Assembly: GCA_902795255.1 (NCBI GenBank) | Contig: CADBKS010000007.1 | Location: 1-32,662, forward strand | Source: an uncultured Chloroflexota bacterium | GTDB lineage: Bacteria > Chloroflexota > Anaerolineae > Anaerolineales > Anaerolineaceae | Length of the DNA stretch: 32,662 nucleotides | Direction of reading: 5' to 3' | The notes under the pieces: generated by a model | Database searches by the model: none | What the model was told of the DNA's origin: nothing | What the model saw: only the letters and a program-made list of their open reading frames with translations | Program-made: the position numbers and the translations under genes | Part shown: positions 9,179 to 16,832 of the stretch, in pieces | Numbering within the stretch: position 1 is the stretch's first letter | How the letters are laid out: every line of letters begins with the position of its first letter

Positions 9179-10508
9179 ACCGGGTCAGGCTGTAATTCTT
9201 CGCAAAGTCCCGCTGCCAGGTCTCCTCGATCTTTCCGCGCCATTCCAGCGCCTTTTCGGCAAGATCATCCCGAAGGTCCGGCAGTTCATCGGCAAGGTTA
9301 TGCTTTTCTCCCGGGTCCGTGCTCAAATCGGAGAGGAAAACCGGCGCGCGCGGCGTTTCCCCTTCCGTAAGCCTGCCGTTCAGGACCAGCTTATAGTTCC
9401 CGTGACGGACAGCCGTCTGGTTCTCCATCTCCCAGAACAAATAGTCATGGGTGCAGTCTTCATCCTTCAGCAGCAGCCCGAGCAGGCTTTTCCCGTCGAG
9501 CTCATAATCATCCGGATCCCCGCCGCAGGCTTCCAGAACGGTCGGGAAAATATCTACCGCGATATACGGCGCATCCACCACACGGGGGGTGATCCGGCTG
9601 CCCCAGGAAATTAGTGCGGGCACACGGATCCCGCCTTCAAACAGGCTGAATTTATGTCCGGAGAAGATCCCGGTGGTGCCGCCGTAATAAGGGTCCTCCG
9701 TCCCGTCCAGCCAGTTGCGGCTCTCACGGGAGGGCCCGTTGTCGCTCTGGAAATAGATGATGGTGTTGTCCGTCAGCCCGAAACGGTCCAGGGCTCCGGT
9801 GATCTCGCCCACACCGTCATCCACGGCAGCGATCATCGCCGCCATGATCCGCCGGTCCCACGGCAGATCCGGGAAACGGTCGAGATATTTCTGCGGGGCA
9901 TGCATCGGGTAATGCGGCGCGTTATAAGCCACATACAGGAGGAACGGCTCATCCTTATGGCGTTCGATAAAGTCAACGCTCTTCCGCGTGATCCGTTCGG
10001 TCAGATACTCCCCGTTGGCGTAGACCTCATCTTCATTTTCCCAAAGGTCATGCGTCGGGTTGGAACCGCCGTCCGCCATCCCGTAATAAAAGATATGCGA
10101 ATAGTAATCCAGGCACCCGGCCATGAAACCGCTGAATTCATCAAATCCGTTGGCGTTCGGGCGGCATTCGTTCTTCAGGCCGAGGTGCCACTTGCCGCAG
10201 ATGCCCGTCACGTAGCCTTCTTTTTTCAGTGCGGCAGCGATCGTCGGGACCTTCGGTGTCAGGCCGCTGGCTTTGCGGTGTCCGGCCAGGATCGCCCGCA
10301 CCCCGGCATTGCCGGGATATCTGCCCGTCAGCAGTGACGCACGGGACGGGGAACAGACCGGCGAGGCGGAATACATGGAAGTGAACCGGATGCCTTTCGC
10401 TGCCATTGCGTCAAGATTGGGCGTCTTCAGATCCGGCGACCCCATGCAGCCCAGATCGCCATATCCCTGGTCATCCGTCAGGATGATAACAACATTCGGT
10501 TTATCCAT
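9177..10508 (-). CDS. Cys-type sulfatase (arylsulfatase A-like)
   Basis: Hydrolyses sulfate esters; alkaline-phosphatase superfamily. The product has 443 residues. The maturation motif [12 protein letters not shown] lies at 52-63, so Cys52 would be converted to formylglycine. Asp12-Asp13 ([11 protein letters not shown]) and the SDNG segment are the expected calcium ligands; GKWHLG and [10 protein letters not shown] are further sulfatase landmarks. The start is supported by GAGGT about 7 nt before the ATG. There is no signal peptide, which is unusual because most sulfatases are exported; cytoplasmic action on imported sulfated sugars is an inference. The activating enzyme (anSME or FGE) is not in the window. 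Substrate unknown. Confidence 0.92.
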   Translation of the reverse strand: MDKPNVVIILTDDQGYGDLGCMGSPDLKTPNLDAMAAKGIRFTSMYSASPVCSPSRASLLTGRYPGNAGVRAILAGHRKASGLTPKVPTIAAALKKEGYVTGICGKWHLGLKNECRPNANGFDEFSGFMAGCLDYYSHIFYYGMADGGSNPTHDLWENEDEVYANGEYLTERITRKSVDFIERHKDEPFLLYVAYNAPHYPMHAPQKYLDRFPDLPWDRRIMAAMIAAVDDGVGEITGALDRFGLTDNTIIYFQSDNGPSRESRNWLDGTEDPYYGGTTGIFSGHKFSLFEGGIRVPALISWGSRITPRVVDAPYIAVDIFPTVLEACGGDPDDYELDGKSLLGLLLKDEDCTHDYLFWEMENQTAVRHGNYKLVLNGRLTEGETPRAPVFLSDLSTDPGEKHNLADELPDLRDDLAEKALEWRGKIEETWQRDFAKNYSLTR

Positions 10509-10521
10509 ACTTTTACCTCAC

Positions 10522-10540
10522 TGATGTTCAAATCACATCA
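10522..10540. promoter_or_regulatory. Inverted repeat in the sulfatase promoter region
   Basis: TGATGT-N7-ACATCA (10522-10540) lies 14 nt upstream of the sulfatase start codon, close to where its promoter should be. It has the size of a dimeric repressor site. No regulator gene is adjacent, so this is only a candidate operator. Confidence 0.35.
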
Positions 10541-10618
10541 ATAATACTATGCCTGCAGCTTTCAGAAGTCAAAAGGATTCATGATTATGACTAATATCAG
10601 AGCCTGACAATAAGCGTT

Positions 10619-10806
10619 CATTCAATGTATACATGGCAGGCGAAAGGCTTGTGCTTCGCATATGGCGCGGCACGGTCGTCCGTGTGTCTGCGTAAGCCGC
10701 TGGCCGCGCCGGGTTTATTCAGACGGGACGGTCACTTTTTATAATGCAGCCGGCCGCCCTGTACAGTGCAGATTCCCCACCTCCGACTGCCATGTGCATT
10801 GTAATG
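10619..10806. repeat. Structured intergenic element, copy A, bounded by inverted repeats
   Basis: This fills most of the gene-free stretch 10509-10874. Positions 10624-10710 are clearly related to 27643-27724: shared blocks include CATGGCA, GTGCTTCGCAT, ATGGCGCGGC, GTGTGT and GCCGCGCC. Two hairpins are visible: GCGAA/TTCGC (10640-10644 with 10655-10659) and GGCGCGGC/GCCGCGCC (10664-10671 with 10703-10710). In this copy the whole region is flanked by an imperfect inverted repeat of about 20 bp (10619-10639 with 10787-10806). I find no ORF. It may be a MITE-like repeat or a structured RNA. Confidence 0.6.
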
Positions 10807-10817
10807 AGATCTGAACG

Positions 10818-10852
10818 CGAAAAGCGCAGCGGAAAGTCCGCTGCGCTTTTCG
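10818..10852 (-). terminator. Long stem-loop downstream of the BIg2 gene
   Basis: A perfect 16-bp stem (10818-10833 with 10837-10852) has a 3-nt loop and includes AAAA/TTTT pairs near its base. It lies 22 nt beyond the BIg2 gene's stop codon; no U tract extends past the stem. Confidence 0.7.
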
Positions 10853-10874
10853 GAAACAGTTCAAATATACCGGA

Positions 10875-12713
10875 TCAGTTATTGCCGATAAAGATCCGTT
10901 CGGCTGTCATTGAGGGTACCGTGATCTCATTTCCCATCACAGCGGTATATGTATAAACCCCTGTACTGACACCGTAGACCGTGATGTAGTCCCCTTCGAT
11001 CACGGAGACACCGATCTCAGACTGGTTATAGGTCACATAATACACATTGTCATAGCGCCAGGCGGTCGCAACACGGAGCGTCACCCGGTCCCCGCTGACC
11101 ATTTTCTGGGCGACATGTCCGTAGATCGAAATGTTCGTCCCCTCGTATTTTTCGGGGTAACGCATGGCGTCGTTATATTGCGGGCGCGGGAAGGAGGTCG
11201 TATCATATGCCGCGCTGTGATCGATGACCAGGTTGAAGGACCGGCTGCTCTGCGGATTGTTTTTATCCGTCAGATAGATGGTCCCCAGTCCGGCTTTGCT
11301 CGGGATAATGTTGAGATGGAAGACCTGCTTCTCATTGTCCCAGTTCGGGACGATGTTGAAGTTCGGTGACGTGGTCGGCTTGACCTCAAAGGCTTTCGGA
11401 TCCCCGTAAAACGGGATATCCAGGGTCATCCCGGCCCGGTCCGTGACCGTTACGTTTTTTTCATCAAAACCAATCGAAGGGACAAAGACATTAAAGGAAA
11501 CCGACTTTCCGCTGCCGTCCGCCGCAGAACAGGTCACGGCTGCCGTACCGCATCCGACCGCCTTCAGCGTTCCGCCGGTCACTTTAATGACAGACTCATC
11601 CGCACTGCTCCACACCAGCGTTTTATCCGTGGCGTCTTCCGGAGAAACAACAGCATCAAACGCTTTTTCCTCGTCCATGAGCATCGTCACCGTGCTGAGG
11701 ACCTCCGGGATCCGGATCCCGGTGACCATCTGGATAACGGTTACTTTGCTCTGAGCCGAAACACCGCTGCCGTCAGACGCGGTGCAGGTAATGACAGCCT
11801 CTCCGGTACCGACCGCTGTCAGCTGGCCGTTGGAAACTCTCACGACAGAAGGATCGGAGGATTCCCAGGTCAGCGTTTTCCGGCTGGCATTGTCCGGAGC
11901 CACTGTGGCTTTCAGGACCGCGTAAGCATTCTTGTTCATCACCATTTCCGTCTGGTCCAGTTCAATGCCGGAAACAGCCTGCAGGACCGTGACCGTAACA
12001 GCCGCGCGCTTCGGATAGGAAGCGGAAAAAGGATCAGCCGACATGGCAGTGAGCGTCACAGTTCCGGGAGCGGATGCCACAGCCTTTCCGTTCTCATCGA
12101 CGGAGACCACCGCGTCATTGGAGGAAGACCAGACGATATCCTGCACATAAGCATCTTCCGGAAGGACTGACGCGGCGAGCTGCGCGACCGCTTCTTCTGG
12201 TTTGTCCGAAAGCAGCAGGGTAACGGCAGGCTCTTCCACTTTCACGGAAGTTACCGGCAGGACAACATGGACCAGCGCCGTCCCGAAAATATATTCGTCA
12301 TCGGCGGCAGTGCACGTGATCACCGCGTCACCCTTTCCTGCAGCCGTAACGGTTCCGGAAGGGCTTACCCGTGCGACCGTATCATCCGAGGAAGTCCAGA
12401 CGAAGCGGGTCGTTTCCGGGGCATCGTCGACTACGCGGGTCACAGTCGGGACGACCTGCTGCGACTGCGTCGTGTACAGTGTCACCTCATCCACATCCAG
12501 AGTGATCACACGGTTCCCGTTTTCGATCGCCCACTGACGCTGTTTTTCCAGCACCGTGCGGTTCAGATCTTCCTGGATCACCAGCAGATCATCAAGGGAA
12601 TAAGCTTCCCAGTCAAATTGAAGGGGCAGTTCTCCGCTGTCCGCAGAGGCAGTCAGCAGTACGGAAAACAGCAGGATAAACAAAACAAAAGGCAAACATT
12701 TTTTCATAAACAC
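10875..12713 (-). CDS. Secreted BIg2 (Ig-like) repeat protein with C-terminal OB-fold-like domain
   Basis: Exported protein of about 612 residues, no enzyme motif. A signal peptide begins at MKKCLPFVLF and ends near TASA. Next comes a short helical motif (DLLVIQEDLNRTVLEKQRQW). Four BIg2-type Ig domains follow, each with the WxSSD/N..V and A.G.G.A.(I/V)TCTA signatures. A further beta-sandwich precedes a C-terminal segment (YPEKYEGTNISIYGHVAQ onward) that resembles the OB-fold domain often ending such Gram-positive-type proteins. Start choice: GTG at 12713 has GGAG 8 nt upstream; ATG at 12707 is spaced 14 nt. A TATACT box 6 nt before an in-frame ATG at 12770 allows a leaderless, longer form. 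Probably an envelope or adhesion protein. Confidence 0.8.
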   Translation of the reverse strand: MFMKKCLPFVLFILLFSVLLTASADSGELPLQFDWEAYSLDDLLVIQEDLNRTVLEKQRQWAIENGNRVITLDVDEVTLYTTQSQQVVPTVTRVVDDAPETTRFVWTSSDDTVARVSPSGTVTAAGKGDAVITCTAADDEYIFGTALVHVVLPVTSVKVEEPAVTLLLSDKPEEAVAQLAASVLPEDAYVQDIVWSSSNDAVVSVDENGKAVASAPGTVTLTAMSADPFSASYPKRAAVTVTVLQAVSGIELDQTEMVMNKNAYAVLKATVAPDNASRKTLTWESSDPSVVRVSNGQLTAVGTGEAVITCTASDGSGVSAQSKVTVIQMVTGIRIPEVLSTVTMLMDEEKAFDAVVSPEDATDKTLVWSSADESVIKVTGGTLKAVGCGTAAVTCSAADGSGKSVSFNVFVPSIGFDEKNVTVTDRAGMTLDIPFYGDPKAFEVKPTTSPNFNIVPNWDNEKQVFHLNIIPSKAGLGTIYLTDKNNPQSSRSFNLVIDHSAAYDTTSFPRPQYNDAMRYPEKYEGTNISIYGHVAQKMVSGDRVTLRVATAWRYDNVYYVTYNQSEIGVSVIEGDYITVYGVSTGVYTYTAVMGNEITVPSMTAERIFIGNN

Positions 12714-12776
12714 CGGGTTTTCTCCTTTGCAACATGAATCCCGGCGGCACGCATTTTCCGCGGCCGCCATTCTGCA

Positions 12777-12782
12777 AGTATA
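12777..12782 (-). promoter_or_regulatory. -10 box of the BIg2 gene
   Basis: Minus-strand TATACT (12782 to 12777). Transcription would start near 12770, giving a leader of about 57 nt before the GTG at 12713, or a leaderless transcript for the in-frame ATG at 12770. Confidence 0.5.
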
Positions 12783-12835
12783 TCAGCGGTCCCGGCACAT
12801 CCGGTTTTCAGACTGCATCTGACCCGTCCGGACGC

Positions 12836-12867
12836 AAAAGAGCCGCGGTCTGCAGGCCGCGGCTCTT
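12836..12867 (-). terminator. Intrinsic terminator after the papain-like gene
   Basis: An 11-bp stem (12838-12848 with 12857-12867) is built on CCGCGG. On the minus strand it runs into TTTT (complement of 12836-12839). It lies 21 nt past the stop codon. Confidence 0.8.
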
Positions 12868-12887
12868 CCGTATCGGTGTAAATACCG

Positions 12888-14975
12888 TTATTTGCTCAGG
12901 ACCCGGTTGGTCTCATATTCCTCATCACCGTCCAGGTCGGCTTCGATCGACAGACCTTCACCGTTCTGCCAGTCAACGTAATTGAAGAAGAACATCCCGT
13001 CATTCTTCAGGCTGATCGGCTTGCTCTTCGGTGTGGTCACATTCAGATCACCCTCTTCATCCCAGAGCGTGAACTCCGCGGCCACATCGAAAGTCGCCTT
13101 AGAGAACAGGTCCGCGTCCTCATCATTCAGCGCAGAGATCCAGATCCCGATCTCACCCTCATCGTAGTTGTGGAAGATCAGGAAATCGACCGGCGCATCC
13201 GGAGTCTTGCGGTTCCCGTTGCGGAAGGTGGTCTCAAACTTGAAGTTATACTCACCGTACTCATCCGTGATGACAAATTCCACACCCGGCAGTGCGTCCG
13301 CGGTCCCCATGATCTCGAAGGACTCGAATTCAATGCCGAGTTTCTTGTTATACGTCGGCGGGTTGTAAACGAAGTTCGGGGACTCGTAAGCCTCGGTGAT
13401 ATTCGTCAGCTTCAGGTAACGTCCCGGAGATGTGATCGTGGCATCAAAGGTGCTCCAGTCATTGCTTTCCGGAGCGTTCATCCACAGATAGTATTTCAGG
13501 TTATTCGGCAGGGAGGCTGAAGAACGGCCCATTGTACGGGTGATGTCAACGCCCGGGATCTCATCAAAGGTCTCATCATTTTCCCAGTCATAACCGGAGC
13601 GCTGATCCGCATCTGTTTCAATGTAGATATTGATATCGGAGTTGACCGAGATCTTATTGCGTTCCACATTATCGGCAGGGACTGCCGTGGGGATCGCGGT
13701 CGGGCGGACCAGCGGTTTGCTCGTCGGGACGGCAGTCGGCTGACGGTACTGCGGCGTCTGGGTCGGGATCGTTTCAGGGTATGATCCGCCGTCAGACGGG
13801 TAAGACCAGGGAGCGAAGATATCCCAGATGGAATAACCGCTGTCCGGAGCCTGTGTCGGCGAATAGCTTTCGCCGGAGTCATCCATCCACGGGCTCAGGA
13901 TATCCCAGATACTGGAAGGTTCCGAAGGCTGATAAGGCACCGGCGTCTGGGTCGGAACGGAGTACGGGGAGGAACTGCCCGGATCGGACGGGGAGATCCA
14001 CGGACTCAGGATATCCCAGATGCTCTCCGGCTGCGAGGGCTGGGAAGGCTGCGACGGCTGATAAGGCTGATACGACGGCTGTGTTGTGCAGAAGTCGCAC
14101 TTGAAAGTACCGAGGCGCGGTTCGACAGGCCCGATCTGGATGGGGTTGGTCTTTCCCTGACCGGCGTAATTTCCGGCGCTGGACCACGGGTTGGTCGAGG
14201 TCTGATAGGACCAGGAGTTCTTATTGGTATCGATCGTGATGTATTTTTCCTCATTGGGGTAGTTATTGTCATACACCATGACATAATAGATCCCGCCGCC
14301 GTGATCGATGACCGCGTACGCTGAGATCGCGTGCCCGGCTGACTGTGTGCATCCGCCGTAGAAAGACCCGCCGCCCGCACAGGAATAGATACCGAGCGGG
14401 ATCACCGTATTAGGGTCGCTGTTGAAGTGGTTGATCAGATAATTCAGCTGGGTCTTCGGATCATTTTCAATGATGTAATCATCCATGAACCACTGGGTCG
14501 TGAACCAGTAGGCGATCTCCCGCTGCAGGGCGCTGTTGTTTTTCAGCGACAGCTTGTTCACCGAACTGGAGCCGAAATCCACGGGGTCTTCGATCCCGGA
14601 ATAAAAGAGGGAGCTCAACACGGCCATCCCCTCGCAGTGACCGTTGGCAACGACACTGTTGATCTCATTCATCCATCTTTCGGCTACTTTTGTCAGTGTA
14701 CAGGTCCCGTCCTTCGCGACGGTTTTGCAGACCTGCTCCCCAAACAAACGGACCATTTCCCTGCTGGTCAGGTTTTCCACTTTATAGCAGTCACCGCCCC
14801 ACATGGAGTATCCGCTGCTGCAGACCTGGGAGCCGTAATTTTCAAAGCTGAAGCCGTCTGTTCCCACCCGGAAGCCGGTATCCGCGACCAGGGTATTATT
14901 CGCGGATACAGTCTGTGCGCAGAGCAGCAGAACCAGAAGACTGATCATAAGGATAATGCGTTCATGCTGTTTCAT
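12888..14975 (-). CDS. Secreted papain-like cysteine peptidase-like protein with repeated linker motif
   Basis: Exported protein of 695 residues. The signal peptide is residues 1-25 (ends TVSA before Asn). Residues 30-290 look papain-like: Cys114 in NGHCEGMA, His215 in AGHAISAY and Asp236-Asn237 in VYDNNYP form a plausible catalytic set. Residues 295-435 are a Ser/Gln/Pro/Thr-rich linker that contains SIWDI(L/F)(S/A)PW three times (318-326, 355-363, 382-390). Residues 440-695 form an unrecognised beta-rich domain. The start at 14975 has GGAG 8 nt upstream; the longer frame from 15020 includes the probable -10 box and is rejected. Peptidase activity is inferred; it could be a non-hydrolytic papain-fold protein. 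Confidence 0.75.
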   Translation of the reverse strand: MKQHERIILMISLLVLLLCAQTVSANNTLVADTGFRVGTDGFSFENYGSQVCSSGYSMWGGDCYKVENLTSREMVRLFGEQVCKTVAKDGTCTLTKVAERWMNEINSVVANGHCEGMAVLSSLFYSGIEDPVDFGSSSVNKLSLKNNSALQREIAYWFTTQWFMDDYIIENDPKTQLNYLINHFNSDPNTVIPLGIYSCAGGGSFYGGCTQSAGHAISAYAVIDHGGGIYYVMVYDNNYPNEEKYITIDTNKNSWSYQTSTNPWSSAGNYAGQGKTNPIQIGPVEPRLGTFKCDFCTTQPSYQPYQPSQPSQPSQPESIWDILSPWISPSDPGSSSPYSVPTQTPVPYQPSEPSSIWDILSPWMDDSGESYSPTQAPDSGYSIWDIFAPWSYPSDGGSYPETIPTQTPQYRQPTAVPTSKPLVRPTAIPTAVPADNVERNKISVNSDINIYIETDADQRSGYDWENDETFDEIPGVDITRTMGRSSASLPNNLKYYLWMNAPESNDWSTFDATITSPGRYLKLTNITEAYESPNFVYNPPTYNKKLGIEFESFEIMGTADALPGVEFVITDEYGEYNFKFETTFRNGNRKTPDAPVDFLIFHNYDEGEIGIWISALNDEDADLFSKATFDVAAEFTLWDEEGDLNVTTPKSKPISLKNDGMFFFNYVDWQNGEGLSIEADLDGDEEYETNRVLSK

Positions 14976-15007
14976 AGGTTTTTCTCCGTTTACGAATCTA
15001 TTCTTAA

Positions 15008-15038
15008 AGTATAAATCCATTTCGGGAACTTACGCCAA
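15008..15038 (-). promoter_or_regulatory. Probable promoter of the papain-like gene
   Basis: Minus-strand -10 TATACT (15013 to 15008), with TTGGCG (15038 to 15033) as a weak -35 at 19 nt spacing. The predicted leader of about 27 nt holds the GGAG box and supports the start at 14975. Confidence 0.45.
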
Positions 15039-15094
15039 ATTGCGGGAAAAACCGGCCGACCGGGACGCAGTGTCCGCACGCGGTGATTTTCAGC

Positions 15095-15176
15095 TATAAT
15101 AATTTCTGACGTTCAAAAACCCTCACGCGGGCAAAACCCGCACGAAGTATGACAATATCAGGCGGGATCTTCGTGC
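15095..15176 (+). promoter_or_regulatory. Promoter and structured leader of the GH51-like gene
   Basis: A perfect TATAAT lies at 15095-15100. The leader of about 85 nt contains GCGGG/CCCGC (15127-15131 with 15137-15141) and an 8-bp stem GCACGAAG/CTTCGTGC (15140-15147 with 15169-15176). They share two bases and cannot both form fully. A second GCGGG at 15162-15166 could pair with the same CCCGC. The second stem ends 15 nt before the ATG. Confidence 0.45.
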
Positions 15177-15191
15177 AGAACCGGAGCAAAA

Positions 15192-16553
15192 ATGAAGAGA
15201 AGTTTTCTGGATTTCTTCCAAAACGAATATGAAGTACGGCTCTCCGTCGGAGGCCATGAGACCATCGCCCCTTCGGCGGATCAGTGGTTCGGGATCTCCG
15301 CGGTACCGGGAACCCGGCCCGCCGATCCTGCGGAAAAGAACATTCCGGAGGATGCGCAGGCCCAGATCCGTGCGCTGAAGCCACGGATCATCCGTTTTTC
15401 CGCGGATGCCGGTGATTTCGGGCAGTGGATGGAATTCTGCCGGAAGGAAGAGATCTTCCCCCACATCGTGTTTCCGTATGACGCGGATGCAACCCGGATC
15501 ACATCCGCCGTCAGGAACTGCCGGGAACAATTCGCGCCGGATGACTTGTGGGAAGCAAAGCGTTTTTACGAGATCGACGGCCGTCCCGATGATCTGAATG
15601 ACCCTGAAGAAACGATCCGGCGGATCAGCGCGGTCCGTGAGACGGCCCTGCGGATCCACGATTTGGACCCTGAAGCCGGGATCATCCTCAGCGGGCTTTC
15701 ACCGATTGGAGCGGACGCATCCGCTTCCGGAGCATGGAATATCCGGCTGATCGAAAAATGTTCGGACGTGATGGATATGCTCGGCGTCACGCTCCGGCCA
15801 TACCTGCCCGACGGGCGATGCTGCGATCCGGACAGCGAGGGGATCGAAGCGGACGCCGGTCTTGCCGCGCAGATCCGCACCGGTATCAGCCGGCTTGAAA
15901 GCCAGATCTTCGAGGCGGATCCGAATGCCGGGATCCGCCTCGCGCTGACCGGATGGAGCGGGCTGCCGGACAACGAGCCCCAGAAACGGCAGAACTGCCT
16001 CTTTTACGCGGACGTTTACCGGGCGGTCCGTATGGCCTGCCGGTCCGTGGCCATCAATGAAGCCGGGCCGCTTTTCGGCGCGTCCGGGCTGCTCAGCCGC
16101 GGGAGCGGGAGCGTTTTCGCCAATGTTTTTTATCTCACGATGCTGGCGGCTGCATACGACCAGACACACAGTCTTTATATCAATGAGCCGGACAGCAAAC
16201 ACCCGATCCCGTCCGTTCACTGGGAGGGGATCCCCGGCAGCTTTGATCCCGCAGACCTCCGGCTGCTGGAGGCTTCCGCGTCCCGCAGCGAAGACGGGAA
16301 GCGCCTTTTTCTTCTGCTCATCAACCGTTCCCCTTTCAAACAGGCACTGGCCAGGGTGGCGTTTTATGATTTTCCGGACCTTCACCCCACCGCGGCCTGC
16401 TCGATCCGCTCCCAAAACAGGCTGGATGAGATCACGGCGGCTGCTCCGGAGAAAGTCTTCTGCAAGGTGATCCGGCTGCGGAAATACCGCAGCATGGACC
16501 ATGTCACACTGGAGATCCCGCCCTGCGGCTGCGCCTGGCTGCTGCTCGAATAA
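15192..16553 (+). CDS. GH51 arabinofuranosidase-like protein, catalytic residues apparently lost
   Basis: Cytoplasmic protein of 453 residues whose landmarks follow GH51 alpha-L-arabinofuranosidases in order: LKPRIIRFS (cf. the R-PGG strand), FGQWMEFCRKEEIFPHIV (cf. GxxEFxxLCxExGAEP), FYEIDGRPDD at 125-134, ALRIHDLDPEAGIILSG (cf. VDPSIK), a strand LALTGWSG at 250-257, MACRSVAINEAGPLF (cf. AQxVNVIAP), and a C-terminal beta-domain ending PPCGCAWLLLE. At the acid/base position the usual IGNE reads IDGR, so Glu is Arg131. At the nucleophile position the usual DEW reads TGW. Both catalytic glutamates therefore seem absent. It could be a sugar-sensing or scaffolding pseudoenzyme, or a divergent enzyme. 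GGAGC precedes the ATG by 5 nt. No signal peptide. Confidence 0.6.
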   Translation: MKRSFLDFFQNEYEVRLSVGGHETIAPSADQWFGISAVPGTRPADPAEKNIPEDAQAQIRALKPRIIRFSADAGDFGQWMEFCRKEEIFPHIVFPYDADATRITSAVRNCREQFAPDDLWEAKRFYEIDGRPDDLNDPEETIRRISAVRETALRIHDLDPEAGIILSGLSPIGADASASGAWNIRLIEKCSDVMDMLGVTLRPYLPDGRCCDPDSEGIEADAGLAAQIRTGISRLESQIFEADPNAGIRLALTGWSGLPDNEPQKRQNCLFYADVYRAVRMACRSVAINEAGPLFGASGLLSRGSGSVFANVFYLTMLAAAYDQTHSLYINEPDSKHPIPSVHWEGIPGSFDPADLRLLEASASRSEDGKRLFLLLINRSPFKQALARVAFYDFPDLHPTAACSIRSQNRLDEITAAAPEKVFCKVIRLRKYRSMDHVTLEIPPCGCAWLLLE

Positions 16554-16622
16554 ATTAATTCTATGGGGTCATTTCGAATTGCGGAAAAAGGTTAGAAATG
16601 TATTAAAAAGGCTCAAAGGCCC

Positions 16623-16650
16623 TTGACTTAAAAATGCCCGCTCATATAAT
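16623..16650 (+). promoter_or_regulatory. Strong sigma70-type promoter
   Basis: TTGACT (16623-16628), a 16-nt spacer, then TATAAT (16645-16650). This is the best -35/-10 pair in the window and the start would fall near 16657. Confidence 0.8.
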
Positions 16651-16656
16651 ATATGA

Positions 16657-16800
16657 AGAATTGAATAACGGAACGTGCACTGCGGGCTAGTAGGGGGAAT
16701 AAAGCTTGGGTCTTTCCGGAAGTTTTCTGGACGAAGGTTTAACCGGAAGCAGGAAACATAATTTTCATACTAAAAGCCTCTGTTTATCAGAGGCTTTTTT
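16657..16800 (+). ncRNA. Candidate small RNA, about 144 nt
   Basis: The strong promoter at 16623-16650 and an intrinsic terminator (11-bp stem 16772-16782 with 16788-16798, T residues to 16800) enclose no convincing ORF. Internal structure is visible: CTTTCCGGA (16712-16720) can pair with TCTGGACGAAG (16726-16736), and the 5' end (ATGAAGAATT, 16653-16662) can partly pair with AATTTTCAT (16760-16768), closing the molecule. I do not recognise the class: the SRP core motif, RNase P and tmRNA features are absent. A 6S-like RNA is possible but unproven. Confidence 0.6.
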
Positions 16801-16819
16801 GTTGGCCGGACGAATCGGG

Positions 16820-16825
16820 TATAAT
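16820..16825 (+). promoter_or_regulatory. radA: -10 box giving a leaderless radA mRNA
   Basis: A perfect TATAAT at 16820-16825, then 7 nt (TTGGGTT) and the ATG at 16833. The -35 region (TTGTTG at 16799) overlaps the U tract of the preceding terminator. Confidence 0.7.
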
Positions 16826-16832
16826 TTGGGTT

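Noticed and set aside
16657..16800. Naming the orphan RNA as SRP RNA
   Set aside because: A GGAAGCAG string is present, but the GGTCAGG...CCGGAAGGAAGCAGCC helix-8 arrangement is not.
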